Assembly: GCF_014931605.1 (NCBI RefSeq) | Contig: NZ_CP053382.1 | Span: forward strand, 2,604,001 to 2,668,000 | Reading direction: 5' to 3' | Origin: Halomonas sp. MCCC 1A13316 | Lineage (GTDB): Bacteria > Pseudomonadota > Gammaproteobacteria > Pseudomonadales > Halomonadaceae | DNA length: 64,000 nucleotides | Shown here: piece after piece, positions 54,534 to 62,973 of the stretch | Layout of the letters: every line of letters starts with the position of its first letter | Numbering within the stretch: position 1 is the stretch's first letter | The notes under the pieces: model-generated | What the model was told of the DNA's origin: nothing | The model's database searches: none | What the model saw: the letters and a program-made list of their open reading frames with translations, nothing else | Made by a program: the position numbers and the translations under genes

Positions 54534-57116
54534 GTGCCCGACGATTTCGCCCTGCTGGAAGCCCAGCAGGACATTCATGAACTGGTTGCTCAGCAGGCTC
54601 CGCTTGGGCATACCCTTGAGGCGATTGCCGACTGGATCGGCATGATGCTGCCTGGCGCCGAAGTGGCTTTCATGCGCTTCGATTCGACGAACTGCACGCT
54701 CAGCCTGTTTCCCAGCCCTCGCTTCTCGCAGCACTATTTCGAGCAGCTCCAGAATGTCCCCCTTGGCCCGGAGGCCGCCTCCTTCGGTGCGGCGGCTTAC
54801 CATCGCCGGCAAGTATTTACGGAAGATATCCAGACGGATCCACGCTGGGCATCGTTTCGCAGTGCTGCCCTGGCCGAGGGGTTTCGAGCATGCTGGTCGA
54901 GCCCAGTGGTCACCGCGCAAGGAGAGCTGCTGGGCACGTTTGGTACCTATTACCGTGAGCCCAACGCCCCCAGCGACTTGAGCAAGAGACGCCTTCGACA
55001 AGCCGCGGCCCTGGTCGCCCTGGCGACTGTCCGGGATCGTGACAATCGCCATCATCGTACCCTGGCCGAGTGGCATCACTCGCTGTTCGCTTATCATCCG
55101 CACGGCGTATATGAGTTCGATCTAGAGGGCAGGTTCAAGCGTGGGAACATTGCCCAGGAGTCGATTACTGGCTGCTCCGAAGAAGAGCTTTTGGGTCGCC
55201 ACTTCAATGAGTTCGTCGCACCAGCGTATCGCGAACTGACCCAGGCCGCCTTCGATGCTGCCAAGGCCGGCGCATCTCGCCGGTACGAGACCTTGGCCAC
55301 CCATATTGACGGCCACACCTGCCATTTGGAAGTCACCAATTTTCCCGTCATCGTCGAGGGCGAAATCGTTGGCGTCTACGGCATCTGCCAGGACATCACC
55401 CAGCGTAAACGCCAGGAAGCCGAGCTGCGTCTGTTGAAGCGCGGCATTGAGGCCAGCCCCAATGGGGTCGTCATGAGCGATGCCACCCAACCAGACATGC
55501 CGCTCGTCTATGCCAATGAAGCTTTCTGCGAGCTGACGGGATATGCGCAGGAAGAAGTGCTTGGTAAGAGCTGCCGTTTTTTGCAGGGCGACGAAACCCA
55601 TCCCAAGGACATCGAGGCGATACGACAGGCCCTTGCCGCCCAAGCCGACGTACAGGTCACGCTGCTCAACTACCGCAAGGACGGCACCCCCTTCTGGAAC
55701 CGGCTGGCCATCAGCCCGGTTTTCGATGACGGCGGACACTGTACTCACTTTATCGGCATTCAGGAGGACATAACGCGAGACCGGAGCCAGGAGGCCCGGA
55801 TCGCCTACCAGGCCACTCACGACATGCTCACTGACCTGCCCAACCGGTCCGTGCTCGATGACCGCCTCGAGCAGGACTTCCGATTGAGCCAGCGGGAACA
55901 GAGCCTGCTGGCGGTCATGTATCTTGACCTTGACGGTTTCAAGGCGATCAACGATGGCTTGGGCCATGCCATGGGCAACCGAGTACTGATGTCGGTCGCC
56001 GGCCGCCTTCGTCAGTTGCTTGGCCCCAGCGATACCTTGGCCCGCCTCACCGGGGATGAGTTCGTCTTCCTGATGCCCGGCTTCAAGGATCGCGCGGAGG
56101 TGGCCGCCGCCGCCGAGCGTATACTCGCAGCGCTGGAGTGCCCCTTCGAGATAGAGGGGCGTACCTTGTATATCAGCACCAGCATCGGTATCGCCTGCAG
56201 CGATGAGGACGTTCAACAGGCACACGAGTTGGTTCAACACGCCGACCTGGCCGTGGAAGCGGCGAAGCGACAGGGACGCAATACCTGGCAGTGGTATCAG
56301 GGAGATGGTAAGCAGGCCATCAGCGAACACGCGCTGCTGCGTCATGATCTCGACACGGCGCTGCGTGAGAACCAGTTCGAGCTCTATTATCAGCCGATCG
56401 TCGATGCCGTCAGTGGCCAGATCTGCAGCGTCGAAGCCCTGGTTCGCTGGCACCACCCCAGGCATGGGATGGTGTCGCCCGGCATTTTTATTCCTATCGC
56501 CGAGCAGACCGGCCAGATCATACCCTTGGGCCGCTGGGTGCTGGAACAAGCGTGTCGAAGCCTGGCCGACCTGCACGCCAAGGGCGAACGGGTGTACCCC
56601 GTGGCGGTCAATATTTCGTCGCTGCAGTTCCGCCGCGACGGCTTTCTCGATGAAGTGCGGCGTATCCTGAAAGAGACGGGGCTGCCGCCTGAACTCCTCG
56701 AACTGGAGATGACCGAGAGCATCCTGCTGGGGGGCGCCGAGGAAGCCATCGAGATGATTCGCATCCTGGACGGGATGAACATCACGGTTGCCATTGACGA
56801 TTTCGGCACCGGCTTCTCCAGCCTCAGCTACTTGCGCGACCTGCCCATTCACAAGATCAAGCTGGACCGCGCGTTCATTCGGAACATCCTTACCGACCAC
56901 AGCAGTGCCGCTATAGTACAGGGCATCATCGCCATGGCCCATCACATGGGCTTGGCGGTGGTGGCCGAAGGTATCGAGGAGCGTGAGCAGCAGTTGGATC
57001 TGATTCGTCGCGATTGTGACATGCTGCAGGGTTTTTACTTCGCCAGGCCGATGCCCTGGGAGGATCTGTTGACCCTGCCCAACCCTTTACCTGAAGGCGT
57101 ACGCGGAGGGAATTAA
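54534..57116 (+). CDS. soluble GAF-PAS-LOV-GGDEF-EAL protein (second LOV photoreceptor candidate)
   Basis: An 860-residue protein with the same domain order as the C-terminal 900 residues of the protein at 39006-43001 but without its membrane part: GAF (about 20-165), PAS (about 175-290), LOV (about 300-410), GGDEF (about 420-585), EAL (about 595-850). The LOV motif is GKSCRFLQG; the adduct Cys347 is kept but the usual Asn before it is Ser, while NYRKDG, FWN and IGIQEDI remain. The cyclase motif is TGDEF (506-510). EAL (634-636), EMTES, DDFGTGFSSL and EGIE are intact. It starts at a GTG with AGGAG upstream. It is probably a phosphodiesterase. Confidence 0.87.
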   Translation: MPDDFALLEAQQDIHELVAQQAPLGHTLEAIADWIGMMLPGAEVAFMRFDSTNCTLSLFPSPRFSQHYFEQLQNVPLGPEAASFGAAAYHRRQVFTEDIQTDPRWASFRSAALAEGFRACWSSPVVTAQGELLGTFGTYYREPNAPSDLSKRRLRQAAALVALATVRDRDNRHHRTLAEWHHSLFAYHPHGVYEFDLEGRFKRGNIAQESITGCSEEELLGRHFNEFVAPAYRELTQAAFDAAKAGASRRYETLATHIDGHTCHLEVTNFPVIVEGEIVGVYGICQDITQRKRQEAELRLLKRGIEASPNGVVMSDATQPDMPLVYANEAFCELTGYAQEEVLGKSCRFLQGDETHPKDIEAIRQALAAQADVQVTLLNYRKDGTPFWNRLAISPVFDDGGHCTHFIGIQEDITRDRSQEARIAYQATHDMLTDLPNRSVLDDRLEQDFRLSQREQSLLAVMYLDLDGFKAINDGLGHAMGNRVLMSVAGRLRQLLGPSDTLARLTGDEFVFLMPGFKDRAEVAAAAERILAALECPFEIEGRTLYISTSIGIACSDEDVQQAHELVQHADLAVEAAKRQGRNTWQWYQGDGKQAISEHALLRHDLDTALRENQFELYYQPIVDAVSGQICSVEALVRWHHPRHGMVSPGIFIPIAEQTGQIIPLGRWVLEQACRSLADLHAKGERVYPVAVNISSLQFRRDGFLDEVRRILKETGLPPELLELEMTESILLGGAEEAIEMIRILDGMNITVAIDDFGTGFSSLSYLRDLPIHKIKLDRAFIRNILTDHSSAAIVQGIIAMAHHMGLAVVAEGIEEREQQLDLIRRDCDMLQGFYFARPMPWEDLLTLPNPLPEGVRGGN

Positions 57117-57220
57117 CGTATAAATGGCGTCGTTAAAAAAACAGTGTTTCCCATCTCTTGGGCCTTCCCCTAGAATGCGCCGGCTTACGCCAAGCGCGTG
57201 ACCCCTCAGGAGGCCTCTCG

Positions 57221-59194
57221 GTGGCGATCAACGTTTTCTGCAAGCGACTGGCCATGGCCGTCATCGTGCCTGTCATCCTGGTAACGGCTACCCTGTACCC
57301 GGTCTTTCGCGCCCACCTTGACGCTCGGCTCGATGGGGCCATATCCACAGCGGATGCCCTGCTGCAGGGGGGCCACAGGACGCTGCAGAAAGACATCAAC
57401 GCCAGCATCAATCATCTGCTGGCAACGGCCGAGATGCCGTTGCTCAAGCGTTATCTGGATGGCGTGGGGGTGGCCCAATCCCCGCCTCTCGAGGCCGCCA
57501 CACAGCTCACCAAAGCGCAAGTTCGCGCCTTGTTCGATACACTGTTGCCTCACTATGCTCGCTATGCCCAGCTGAGCTTGACCGACCTGGATGGCCGAGC
57601 GCTGCTGAGCGTCGGCCACGCCGGCTTACCGCCCGCCGGGCAAGATGCCAATGCCGTTCTTCTCCACGAGGCCAGGTTGCTTGCGCCTCGCGATGTCTAT
57701 CTCTCTTCGCCAAGACGCCGCTTGCCGTATGAAAGCGGGCCGTCGGTTGGCCGTCCCGTGATGGATATCGCAACCCCCGTGTACGATACGCAGGGGCATC
57801 GTAAAGGCATTCTGCGCTTCACTCTGGATTGGCAAACACTCGCGACTCACCTTCAACAAACCATGGCACTCGATGCCGCGTCCTACCCGCTGCTGGTGGA
57901 TGCACGCGGAACCTGGCTACTGGACGAGACACAAGGTCCGCTACCCTTCGGCGGCCACTTCGCGTCCCACTCGCCGGAAACCTGGAAGGCCTTGTTGCCG
58001 CGCCATCATGGCAAGACAGACCTCGACGAGCGGCTCGTGATGTTCCAGACGTACGACGCTCGCATCCACCATTACCAAAGCCAGGCCGGAATGGTGACCA
58101 GCGAGCCAGGCCTTCAACCCTGGCGGCTAGGTATCGTCTTGACCAAGCCCAGTCTCGCAACGCTTCTCCATGAAGAGAAAACCCTGCTTTTCATCCTTCT
58201 CCTGCTGTATCTCTTATCCATCGCCTTCGGTGTGTATTGGGCGATCAGCCATCATCGCCAGCACGCGCTGCGGCGACAGGCTCAGCAGCTCTCCCACGAG
58301 GCACATCAGTACGCCCTCGATGTGAGGGATCTCTACGAGAACGCGCCCTGCGGCTACCACTCACTCGACGCGGATGGCCGAGTGGTGAAGATGAACCGCA
58401 CCGAGCTCGCCTGGCTGGGATACAGTGCCGAGGAGGTTATCGAAAAGCGCAATTACCGCAACTTCGTCACGCCCGAAACTCGCCAGGCCTTCGAAACGGC
58501 TTTCCAGGCTGTCCTGGGCCCTGAGCGCGAGGGCGCCGCGGAGTGCGAACTGCTCACTCGCAGCGGCGAGACGCTCCCCGTGGTCATTCAGGCTACCGCC
58601 TATATCACGCGCCATGGATATGTGAACACGCGTGCCATGGTCTTCGATCTAAGCGAACGCAAGCAGATGGAAGAGGCATTGGCTCGCCAGGCCATGACGG
58701 ACCCGCTAACAGGGCTGGGCAATCGTCGCTATCTGCATGACCAAGCCGCCAGAGAGATGGCCCGAGCACGACGGAGCGGTGCCCCCCTCAGCCTGATCGC
58801 CATCGACCTGGACCATTTCAAGCGCATCAATGACGAGTATGGCCACGATGCAGGCGACCTTGTGCTGCAGGCCTTTGCCAGAACGGCCCAAGGCCTGCTG
58901 AGAGAGGGCGATGTGCTCTGCCGGATGGGTGGTGAAGAGTTCGTTGCCATGCTTCCCGATACCCCTCTGGATCAGGCCATACAAGTCGCCGAGCGACTCC
59001 GCCAGGCGCTGGAAAATGCCCCGGTAGAAGTGGGCCAGGAAGGGATCGATAAGCACCTGCTTCGCTACACCGCTTCACTCGGTGTCACATCGGTAGACAT
59101 GGACGAGCCCAGCCTCAAGCCCGCCATCAAGCGAGCCGACAGTGGGCTCTATGAAGCCAAGGCGCAGGGACGCAACCGGGTGGTCTGGATGTAG
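57221..59194 (+). CDS. membrane PAS-GGDEF diguanylate cyclase
   Basis: A 657-residue protein. A helix at about 8-28 and a second at about 322-342 (LLFILLLLYLLSIAFGVYWAI) enclose a 290-residue periplasmic sensor region of Cache-like character. A PAS domain (about 375-490) and a GGDEF domain (about 500-655) follow, with TDPLTGLGNRRYL, DLDHFKRINDEYGHDAGD and an intact MGGEEF (570-574). It should make c-di-GMP in response to an external signal. Translation starts at GTG 57221, with AGGAGG seven bases upstream. It follows the LOV protein by 104 bases on the same strand; the two may form an operon of opposing activities. Confidence 0.88.
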   Translation: MAINVFCKRLAMAVIVPVILVTATLYPVFRAHLDARLDGAISTADALLQGGHRTLQKDINASINHLLATAEMPLLKRYLDGVGVAQSPPLEAATQLTKAQVRALFDTLLPHYARYAQLSLTDLDGRALLSVGHAGLPPAGQDANAVLLHEARLLAPRDVYLSSPRRRLPYESGPSVGRPVMDIATPVYDTQGHRKGILRFTLDWQTLATHLQQTMALDAASYPLLVDARGTWLLDETQGPLPFGGHFASHSPETWKALLPRHHGKTDLDERLVMFQTYDARIHHYQSQAGMVTSEPGLQPWRLGIVLTKPSLATLLHEEKTLLFILLLLYLLSIAFGVYWAISHHRQHALRRQAQQLSHEAHQYALDVRDLYENAPCGYHSLDADGRVVKMNRTELAWLGYSAEEVIEKRNYRNFVTPETRQAFETAFQAVLGPEREGAAECELLTRSGETLPVVIQATAYITRHGYVNTRAMVFDLSERKQMEEALARQAMTDPLTGLGNRRYLHDQAAREMARARRSGAPLSLIAIDLDHFKRINDEYGHDAGDLVLQAFARTAQGLLREGDVLCRMGGEEFVAMLPDTPLDQAIQVAERLRQALENAPVEVGQEGIDKHLLRYTASLGVTSVDMDEPSLKPAIKRADSGLYEAKAQGRNRVVWM

Positions 59195-59342
59195 GCAACA
59201 GCAGCGCTGGCAGTTGGGCGGTGAATTGGCCGACAAGCTGCGGATCGATGTCGACCGGTCCTTCAGCGACGCCAGCTTATTGAAGACATCAAGCAAAAAA
59301 CAGCGTTTATCGTCTATGAAGTATTCGTCAAAGCGCGACGAG

Positions 59343-59540
59343 TTACGAAAGACCCAGCATCGCCCACGTATGCTCGCGCTGCTGCTTGACGGACTGGTCG
59401 AGAATCGTTAACAGCTTGTCATAATCTTCCGGCATCTGCTCATCCATGCCGGTTACCTCGAAGGCCGCTAACGTCTCGCGGGTCTCGCAAATCACTGATT
59501 CCAGTTGGCTGATGACTTGCTGATGCTCATCCTCCGTCAT
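59343..59540 (-). CDS. small helical protein next to fliC, unknown
   Basis: A 65-residue acidic helical protein I do not recognise (HQQVISQLESVICETRETLAAF, YDKLLTILDQSVKQQREHTWAML). ATG 59540 has GAGGGG seven bases upstream and overlaps the end of the gene before it by 14 bases. Its place two genes after fliC suggests a flagellar accessory role such as a chaperone, which is inference only. Confidence 0.6.
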   Translation of the reverse strand: MTEDEHQQVISQLESVICETRETLAAFEVTGMDEQMPEDYDKLLTILDQSVKQQREHTWAMLGLS

Positions 59541-59901
59541 AGCGAAGCCCCTCTCGATCGGTCTGCCACTCGTGGGTACGCAGGTAGAGACGACGAAGGC
59601 TTTCTATGGCCACAGCCTCTTCCGCCTGCAGCTCAAGGAGCGCATCGTCTTTCTTCCCCTCCTGAAACTCGAAGAGCTCGACGGAGTAGCGGCGCATCAG
59701 ATGCTTCAGGTTCATGCGGATCATGACGGTTTCGAGCTCGAATTCGATCTTCAAATTCTTGAGGCTAAGCTTCTCGGCCGGATCGTAACAACGCTCGATT
59801 CTGGAGACGAGCGTATCGCGTATGAAACGTTCGGTGGCCTTGAGCTTCGGCACCAGATCTTCCAGTAACTCTCGAACAGATAACGTAACACTAGATTCCA
59901 A
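59527..59901 (-). CDS. helical protein downstream of fliC, unknown
   Basis: A 124-residue, charged, helical protein (LVPKLKATERFIRDTLVSRIERCYD, IEFELETVMIRMNLKHLMRRYSVELFEFQEG) with no family I recognise. I prefer TTG 59901, with AGGGAG six bases upstream; GTG 59952 would add 17 residues that include a TATTAT stretch better read as a promoter -10. It lies between fliC and another small gene, after the fliC terminator. A flagellin-related accessory role is possible. Confidence 0.6.
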   Translation of the reverse strand: MESSVTLSVRELLEDLVPKLKATERFIRDTLVSRIERCYDPAEKLSLKNLKIEFELETVMIRMNLKHLMRRYSVELFEFQEGKKDDALLELQAEEAVAIESLRRLYLRTHEWQTDREGLRYDGG

Positions 59902-59987
59902 ATCGAACTCCCTACATCTGGCTATAATATTGTGCGGACTTTCGCTCGGCACAAGTAGAAAAAAATATTAATTCAGCTTATTAGAAA

Positions 59988-60018
59988 TAAAAAAGCAGGG
60001 CTTTCGCCCTGCTTTTAG
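59988..60018 (-). terminator. fliC terminator
   Basis: On the minus strand a perfect 11-bp stem AAAAGCAGGGC / GCCCTGCTTTT with a GAAA loop, followed by further T. It lies about 25 bases after the fliC stop. Confidence 0.9.
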
Positions 60019-60040
60019 TACAACCTTACCAGCTAAACCA

Positions 60041-61135
60041 TTAACCCAGCAGAGACAGCACGTTCTGCGGAATCTGGTTTGCCTGTGCCAGTACGGAAGT
60101 ACCGGCCTGCTGCAGGATCTGAGCCTTGGTCATGTTAGCCACTTCGGTCGCGTAGTCGGCGTCTTCGATGCGCGAACGGGCAGCAGACAGGTTGGTCTCG
60201 TTGGTCTGAAGGTTGGTGATGGCAGACTCGAAACGGTTCTGGATAGCACCGAGGTCAGAGCGAAGTGTGTCAACTTGGCTCAGAGCACCATCCAAAGTTG
60301 CCAAAGGATCAGTGGTACGAGCTTCAGTCTGACCTTGGGCTGAGGAATCAAATGCTACTTCGAGCTCACCATCCCCTGCTGCGCCAGTAGAATCATCTGT
60401 GATTTTAAAGTCACTCTCGCTTACTGAAAAATATGTTTTAACAGTGCCGTTTGTATTTTCAACAAAATAGTTTCCCGCATCATCTTGAACAAGCGCATTT
60501 GTTCCAGCACCAGCAGTATTACTATCAGTAAGGGTAAGGGTGCTTATTGCGACATCATTACTATCCGTGAAGTCACCAGCAACCTTTGCAGTAACATTAT
60601 CTACATACCCATTCACATTGAATGTATCCATGCTCAGGGTATCTGAATTAATCTCTTCAAGCTCAATATCGATGGATTCACCATCATTGGCACCGACCTG
60701 AATTGAAATATCTTGATCCTTTGAGAGGACCTTCACGCCGTTGAAGCTGGTCTCATCAGAAATGCGATTGATCTCATTAACCCGTTGCTCAATTTCTGCT
60801 TGAATCGAATTAAGGTCATCGCCGGAGTTGGTGCCGTTCTGAGCCTGAACAGTCAGTTCACGAATACGCTGCAGGTTATCGTTTACCTGATTAAGGGCGC
60901 CTTCAGCAGTTTGAGCCGCTGAGATACCGTCGTTGGCGTTGCGCTGCGCCTGAGACAGACCAGTGATCTGGCTGCTCATGCGGTTGGCGATGGCCTGACC
61001 CGCCGCATCATCCTTGGCGCTGTTGATACGCAGGCCGGAGGAGAGGCGCTCCATGGAGGTCTGCAGGGCATTCTGTGACTTGGACAGGTTGGCCTGGCCA
61101 ATCATGGAAGTGATGTTGGTATTGATCACTGACAT
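60041..61135 (-). CDS. fliC: flagellin
   Basis: The filament subunit. The 364-residue protein has the conserved D0/D1 ends: MSVINTNITSMIGQANLSKSQ...RLSSGLRINSAKDDAAGQAIANRM at the N-terminus and ARSRIEDADYATEVANMTKAQILQQAGTSVLAQANQ at the C-terminus. The middle (about 165-290) is a short variable D2-like region rich in Asp, Ser and Thr, with no Cys, and its DNA is clearly AT-richer than its surroundings. ATG 61135 has AAGGA upstream. A FliA promoter lies at 61247-61273. Confidence 0.97.
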   Translation of the reverse strand: MSVINTNITSMIGQANLSKSQNALQTSMERLSSGLRINSAKDDAAGQAIANRMSSQITGLSQAQRNANDGISAAQTAEGALNQVNDNLQRIRELTVQAQNGTNSGDDLNSIQAEIEQRVNEINRISDETSFNGVKVLSKDQDISIQVGANDGESIDIELEEINSDTLSMDTFNVNGYVDNVTAKVAGDFTDSNDVAISTLTLTDSNTAGAGTNALVQDDAGNYFVENTNGTVKTYFSVSESDFKITDDSTGAAGDGELEVAFDSSAQGQTEARTTDPLATLDGALSQVDTLRSDLGAIQNRFESAITNLQTNETNLSAARSRIEDADYATEVANMTKAQILQQAGTSVLAQANQIPQNVLSLLG

Positions 61136-61246
61136 GGAATCATTCCTTCTTTTCGTTGAGGGCTCCATTGGCGGGCCCACTGAACCTTGTTTAACTGGCC
61201 CAGCATCTCGGGCCTACCTCAACGGCGCCGTTGGCCGTTACCCTAA

Positions 61247-61273
61247 TTAACGGCACCTGCCGGCAAGACTTTA
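61247..61273 (-). promoter_or_regulatory. FliA (sigma-28) promoter for fliC
   Basis: On the minus strand TAAA, 15 bases, GCCGTTAA (one mismatch). It is about 110 bases upstream of the fliC ATG. With the fliD terminator it fills the 334-base gap 61136-61469. Confidence 0.85.
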
Positions 61274-61415
61274 GGGCGTGGTGAAATTTTTTTCGTTTGG
61301 CGTTGATAGTTTTTGCTGTTACCCGACCCTAGCGCTCCAAGCCCAGCTTGCAGCCCTGCGATTACCGCATACACAAAGTCAGCACGAGACAACGCAGCGT
61401 GCAACCAACAACGCG

Positions 61416-61449
61416 AAAGCGCCGCCAGGCGGGGCCTGGCGGCGCTTTT
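61416..61449. terminator. fliD terminator
   Basis: A perfect 15-bp stem AAAGCGCCGCCAGGC / GCCTGGCGGCGCTTT with a 3-base loop, about 20 bases after the fliD stop. It has a short T-run on both strands. Confidence 0.85.
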
Positions 61450-61469
61450 CCTCTGATACAAACGAGCGA

Positions 61470-62834
61470 TCACTCCCGTCCGAGCTGGGCGTTCATCATG
61501 TCGAACTGCTGGAACAGGTAGTCACTGGTCTGGTTCATCTGGGCGATCATGGTATCCAGCTGAGAGAACTGCTGGCGATAGCGCTCGATGGTTCGCTCAA
61601 CGCTCGCTTCCATGCGTGTAAAGCGCTCGTTCAGGCTCTCGACACGGCTCTCGGCACCCTCGATGGCATTGCCGAGCATGCCGTTGTCGTCGAGGATCTG
61701 CTTCAGGGTGCCACTGAACTGACCGGCCATGCCGGCCTCTTCGCTATCACCGGCAAAGAAGGCTGACACTGCCGCAGGAGAATCCGTAATGGCGGCATCC
61801 AGGGCCGCTTCGTCGACTTCCAGCTTTCCCTCCTTGTTGAGAGAAACACCCAGATCCGAGAGCAAGGAAAAGTCACCGCCTGGTACGCTGCTGGTGAGGT
61901 CCTGCACCATACGCGACTCCAGGGTGCGTACGGTCCGATCGCCAATAAGCTCGCCAGACGAGGTGCCGTCGACTCCAGGCTTGATCATCCGGCCAATGGT
62001 GGACTGCAGCTCGTTGTAGGCGGACACCCACTTGTTGACCGCGTCCTTGACCGAACCGTCATCACGCGACACGGTGAGGCTCAAGGTGTTGCCCTCGGCC
62101 TCCGGCGTAAGCGACAAGGTTACACCCTGGATGGCCTCCTCCACGGTATTGGTGGCACTGGTGATGGCGATGCCATTGATCGTAAGGCTGGCATCTTTGC
62201 CTGTACGGGCCGTCGCGGCATCTTCCCCTAGCGTGACACCGGCCGACAGCCCCGTGAAAGTCATTCCGGTAATACCCGCATCAGCCCCCGTCTCTCTCGA
62301 AGAGAGCACGAGACGATAGCCAGTCCCATCGTTGATGATGGAAGCATCGACGCCGGCAGCCTCATCGGCATTAATGGCGTCGCGCATGCCTTCCAGCGTG
62401 CTGCCGGCCTCCAGAGCCACCGTATGGGTAGTGCCATCTCCGAAAGCAAGGTCCAGGGTGGAACCGGCATCGGTGAGACTGGTCTCCAAGCTATCCACAC
62501 GAGTCGTTGCCAGCGTGCCGGCAGTAGCAATGCTGGTTACCGCAACGTCGTAACGGCCTGGGCTCGCCGCATCACTGGCTGAAGCCGACATGCCATCGCC
62601 CTGCACGCTGGCCGAGAGCTTCTGATAAAGCGTTGAATCATTGAGCGCTTGCGCCGCGCCCTGAAGCTTGTCGACACCGGCCTTGAGCCGACCGAAGGCG
62701 GATATCTTCGCCTCTTGTTGTGCCTTTTGCTGTGCGATGGGCTGCAGTTTCTGCCGCTCGGCACTGCGCAGCTGATCGAGCAGGCCGTTCAGGTCGAGGC
62801 CGGAGCCAATGCCGAGTGAAGAGATCGATGCCAT
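61470..62834 (-). CDS. fliD: flagellar filament cap protein FliD
   Basis: FliD forms the cap under which flagellin assembles. The 454-residue protein has the family ends: MASISSLGIGSGLDLNGLLDQLR at the N-terminus and, at the C-terminus, RFTRMEASVERTIERYRQQFSQLDTMIAQMNQTSDYLFQQF. The centre is a Ser/Thr/Ala-rich D2/D3 region. The length is usual. Its likely chaperone FliT is at 36253-36636. It has its own FliA promoter at 62879-62905. Confidence 0.96.
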   Translation of the reverse strand: MASISSLGIGSGLDLNGLLDQLRSAERQKLQPIAQQKAQQEAKISAFGRLKAGVDKLQGAAQALNDSTLYQKLSASVQGDGMSASASDAASPGRYDVAVTSIATAGTLATTRVDSLETSLTDAGSTLDLAFGDGTTHTVALEAGSTLEGMRDAINADEAAGVDASIINDGTGYRLVLSSRETGADAGITGMTFTGLSAGVTLGEDAATARTGKDASLTINGIAITSATNTVEEAIQGVTLSLTPEAEGNTLSLTVSRDDGSVKDAVNKWVSAYNELQSTIGRMIKPGVDGTSSGELIGDRTVRTLESRMVQDLTSSVPGGDFSLLSDLGVSLNKEGKLEVDEAALDAAITDSPAAVSAFFAGDSEEAGMAGQFSGTLKQILDDNGMLGNAIEGAESRVESLNERFTRMEASVERTIERYRQQFSQLDTMIAQMNQTSDYLFQQFDMMNAQLGRE

Positions 62835-62878
62835 GTTATTCGCTTCCCTGGGTTGGCAGAGATTAGTGATTAGAACCG

Positions 62879-62905
62879 CTATCGGCCGCAGCGCAAGGAA
62901 CTTTA
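62879..62905 (-). promoter_or_regulatory. FliA (sigma-28) promoter for fliD
   Basis: On the minus strand TAAA, 15 bases, GCCGATAG. It lies about 45 bases upstream of the fliD ATG. Confidence 0.83.
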
Positions 62906-62973
62906 GCGCTTCAAAAATTTTTTTCCATACGCAGCAGGCCGCTTCCCTGCGGCCAGTTCAGCTTGCGTCACAC

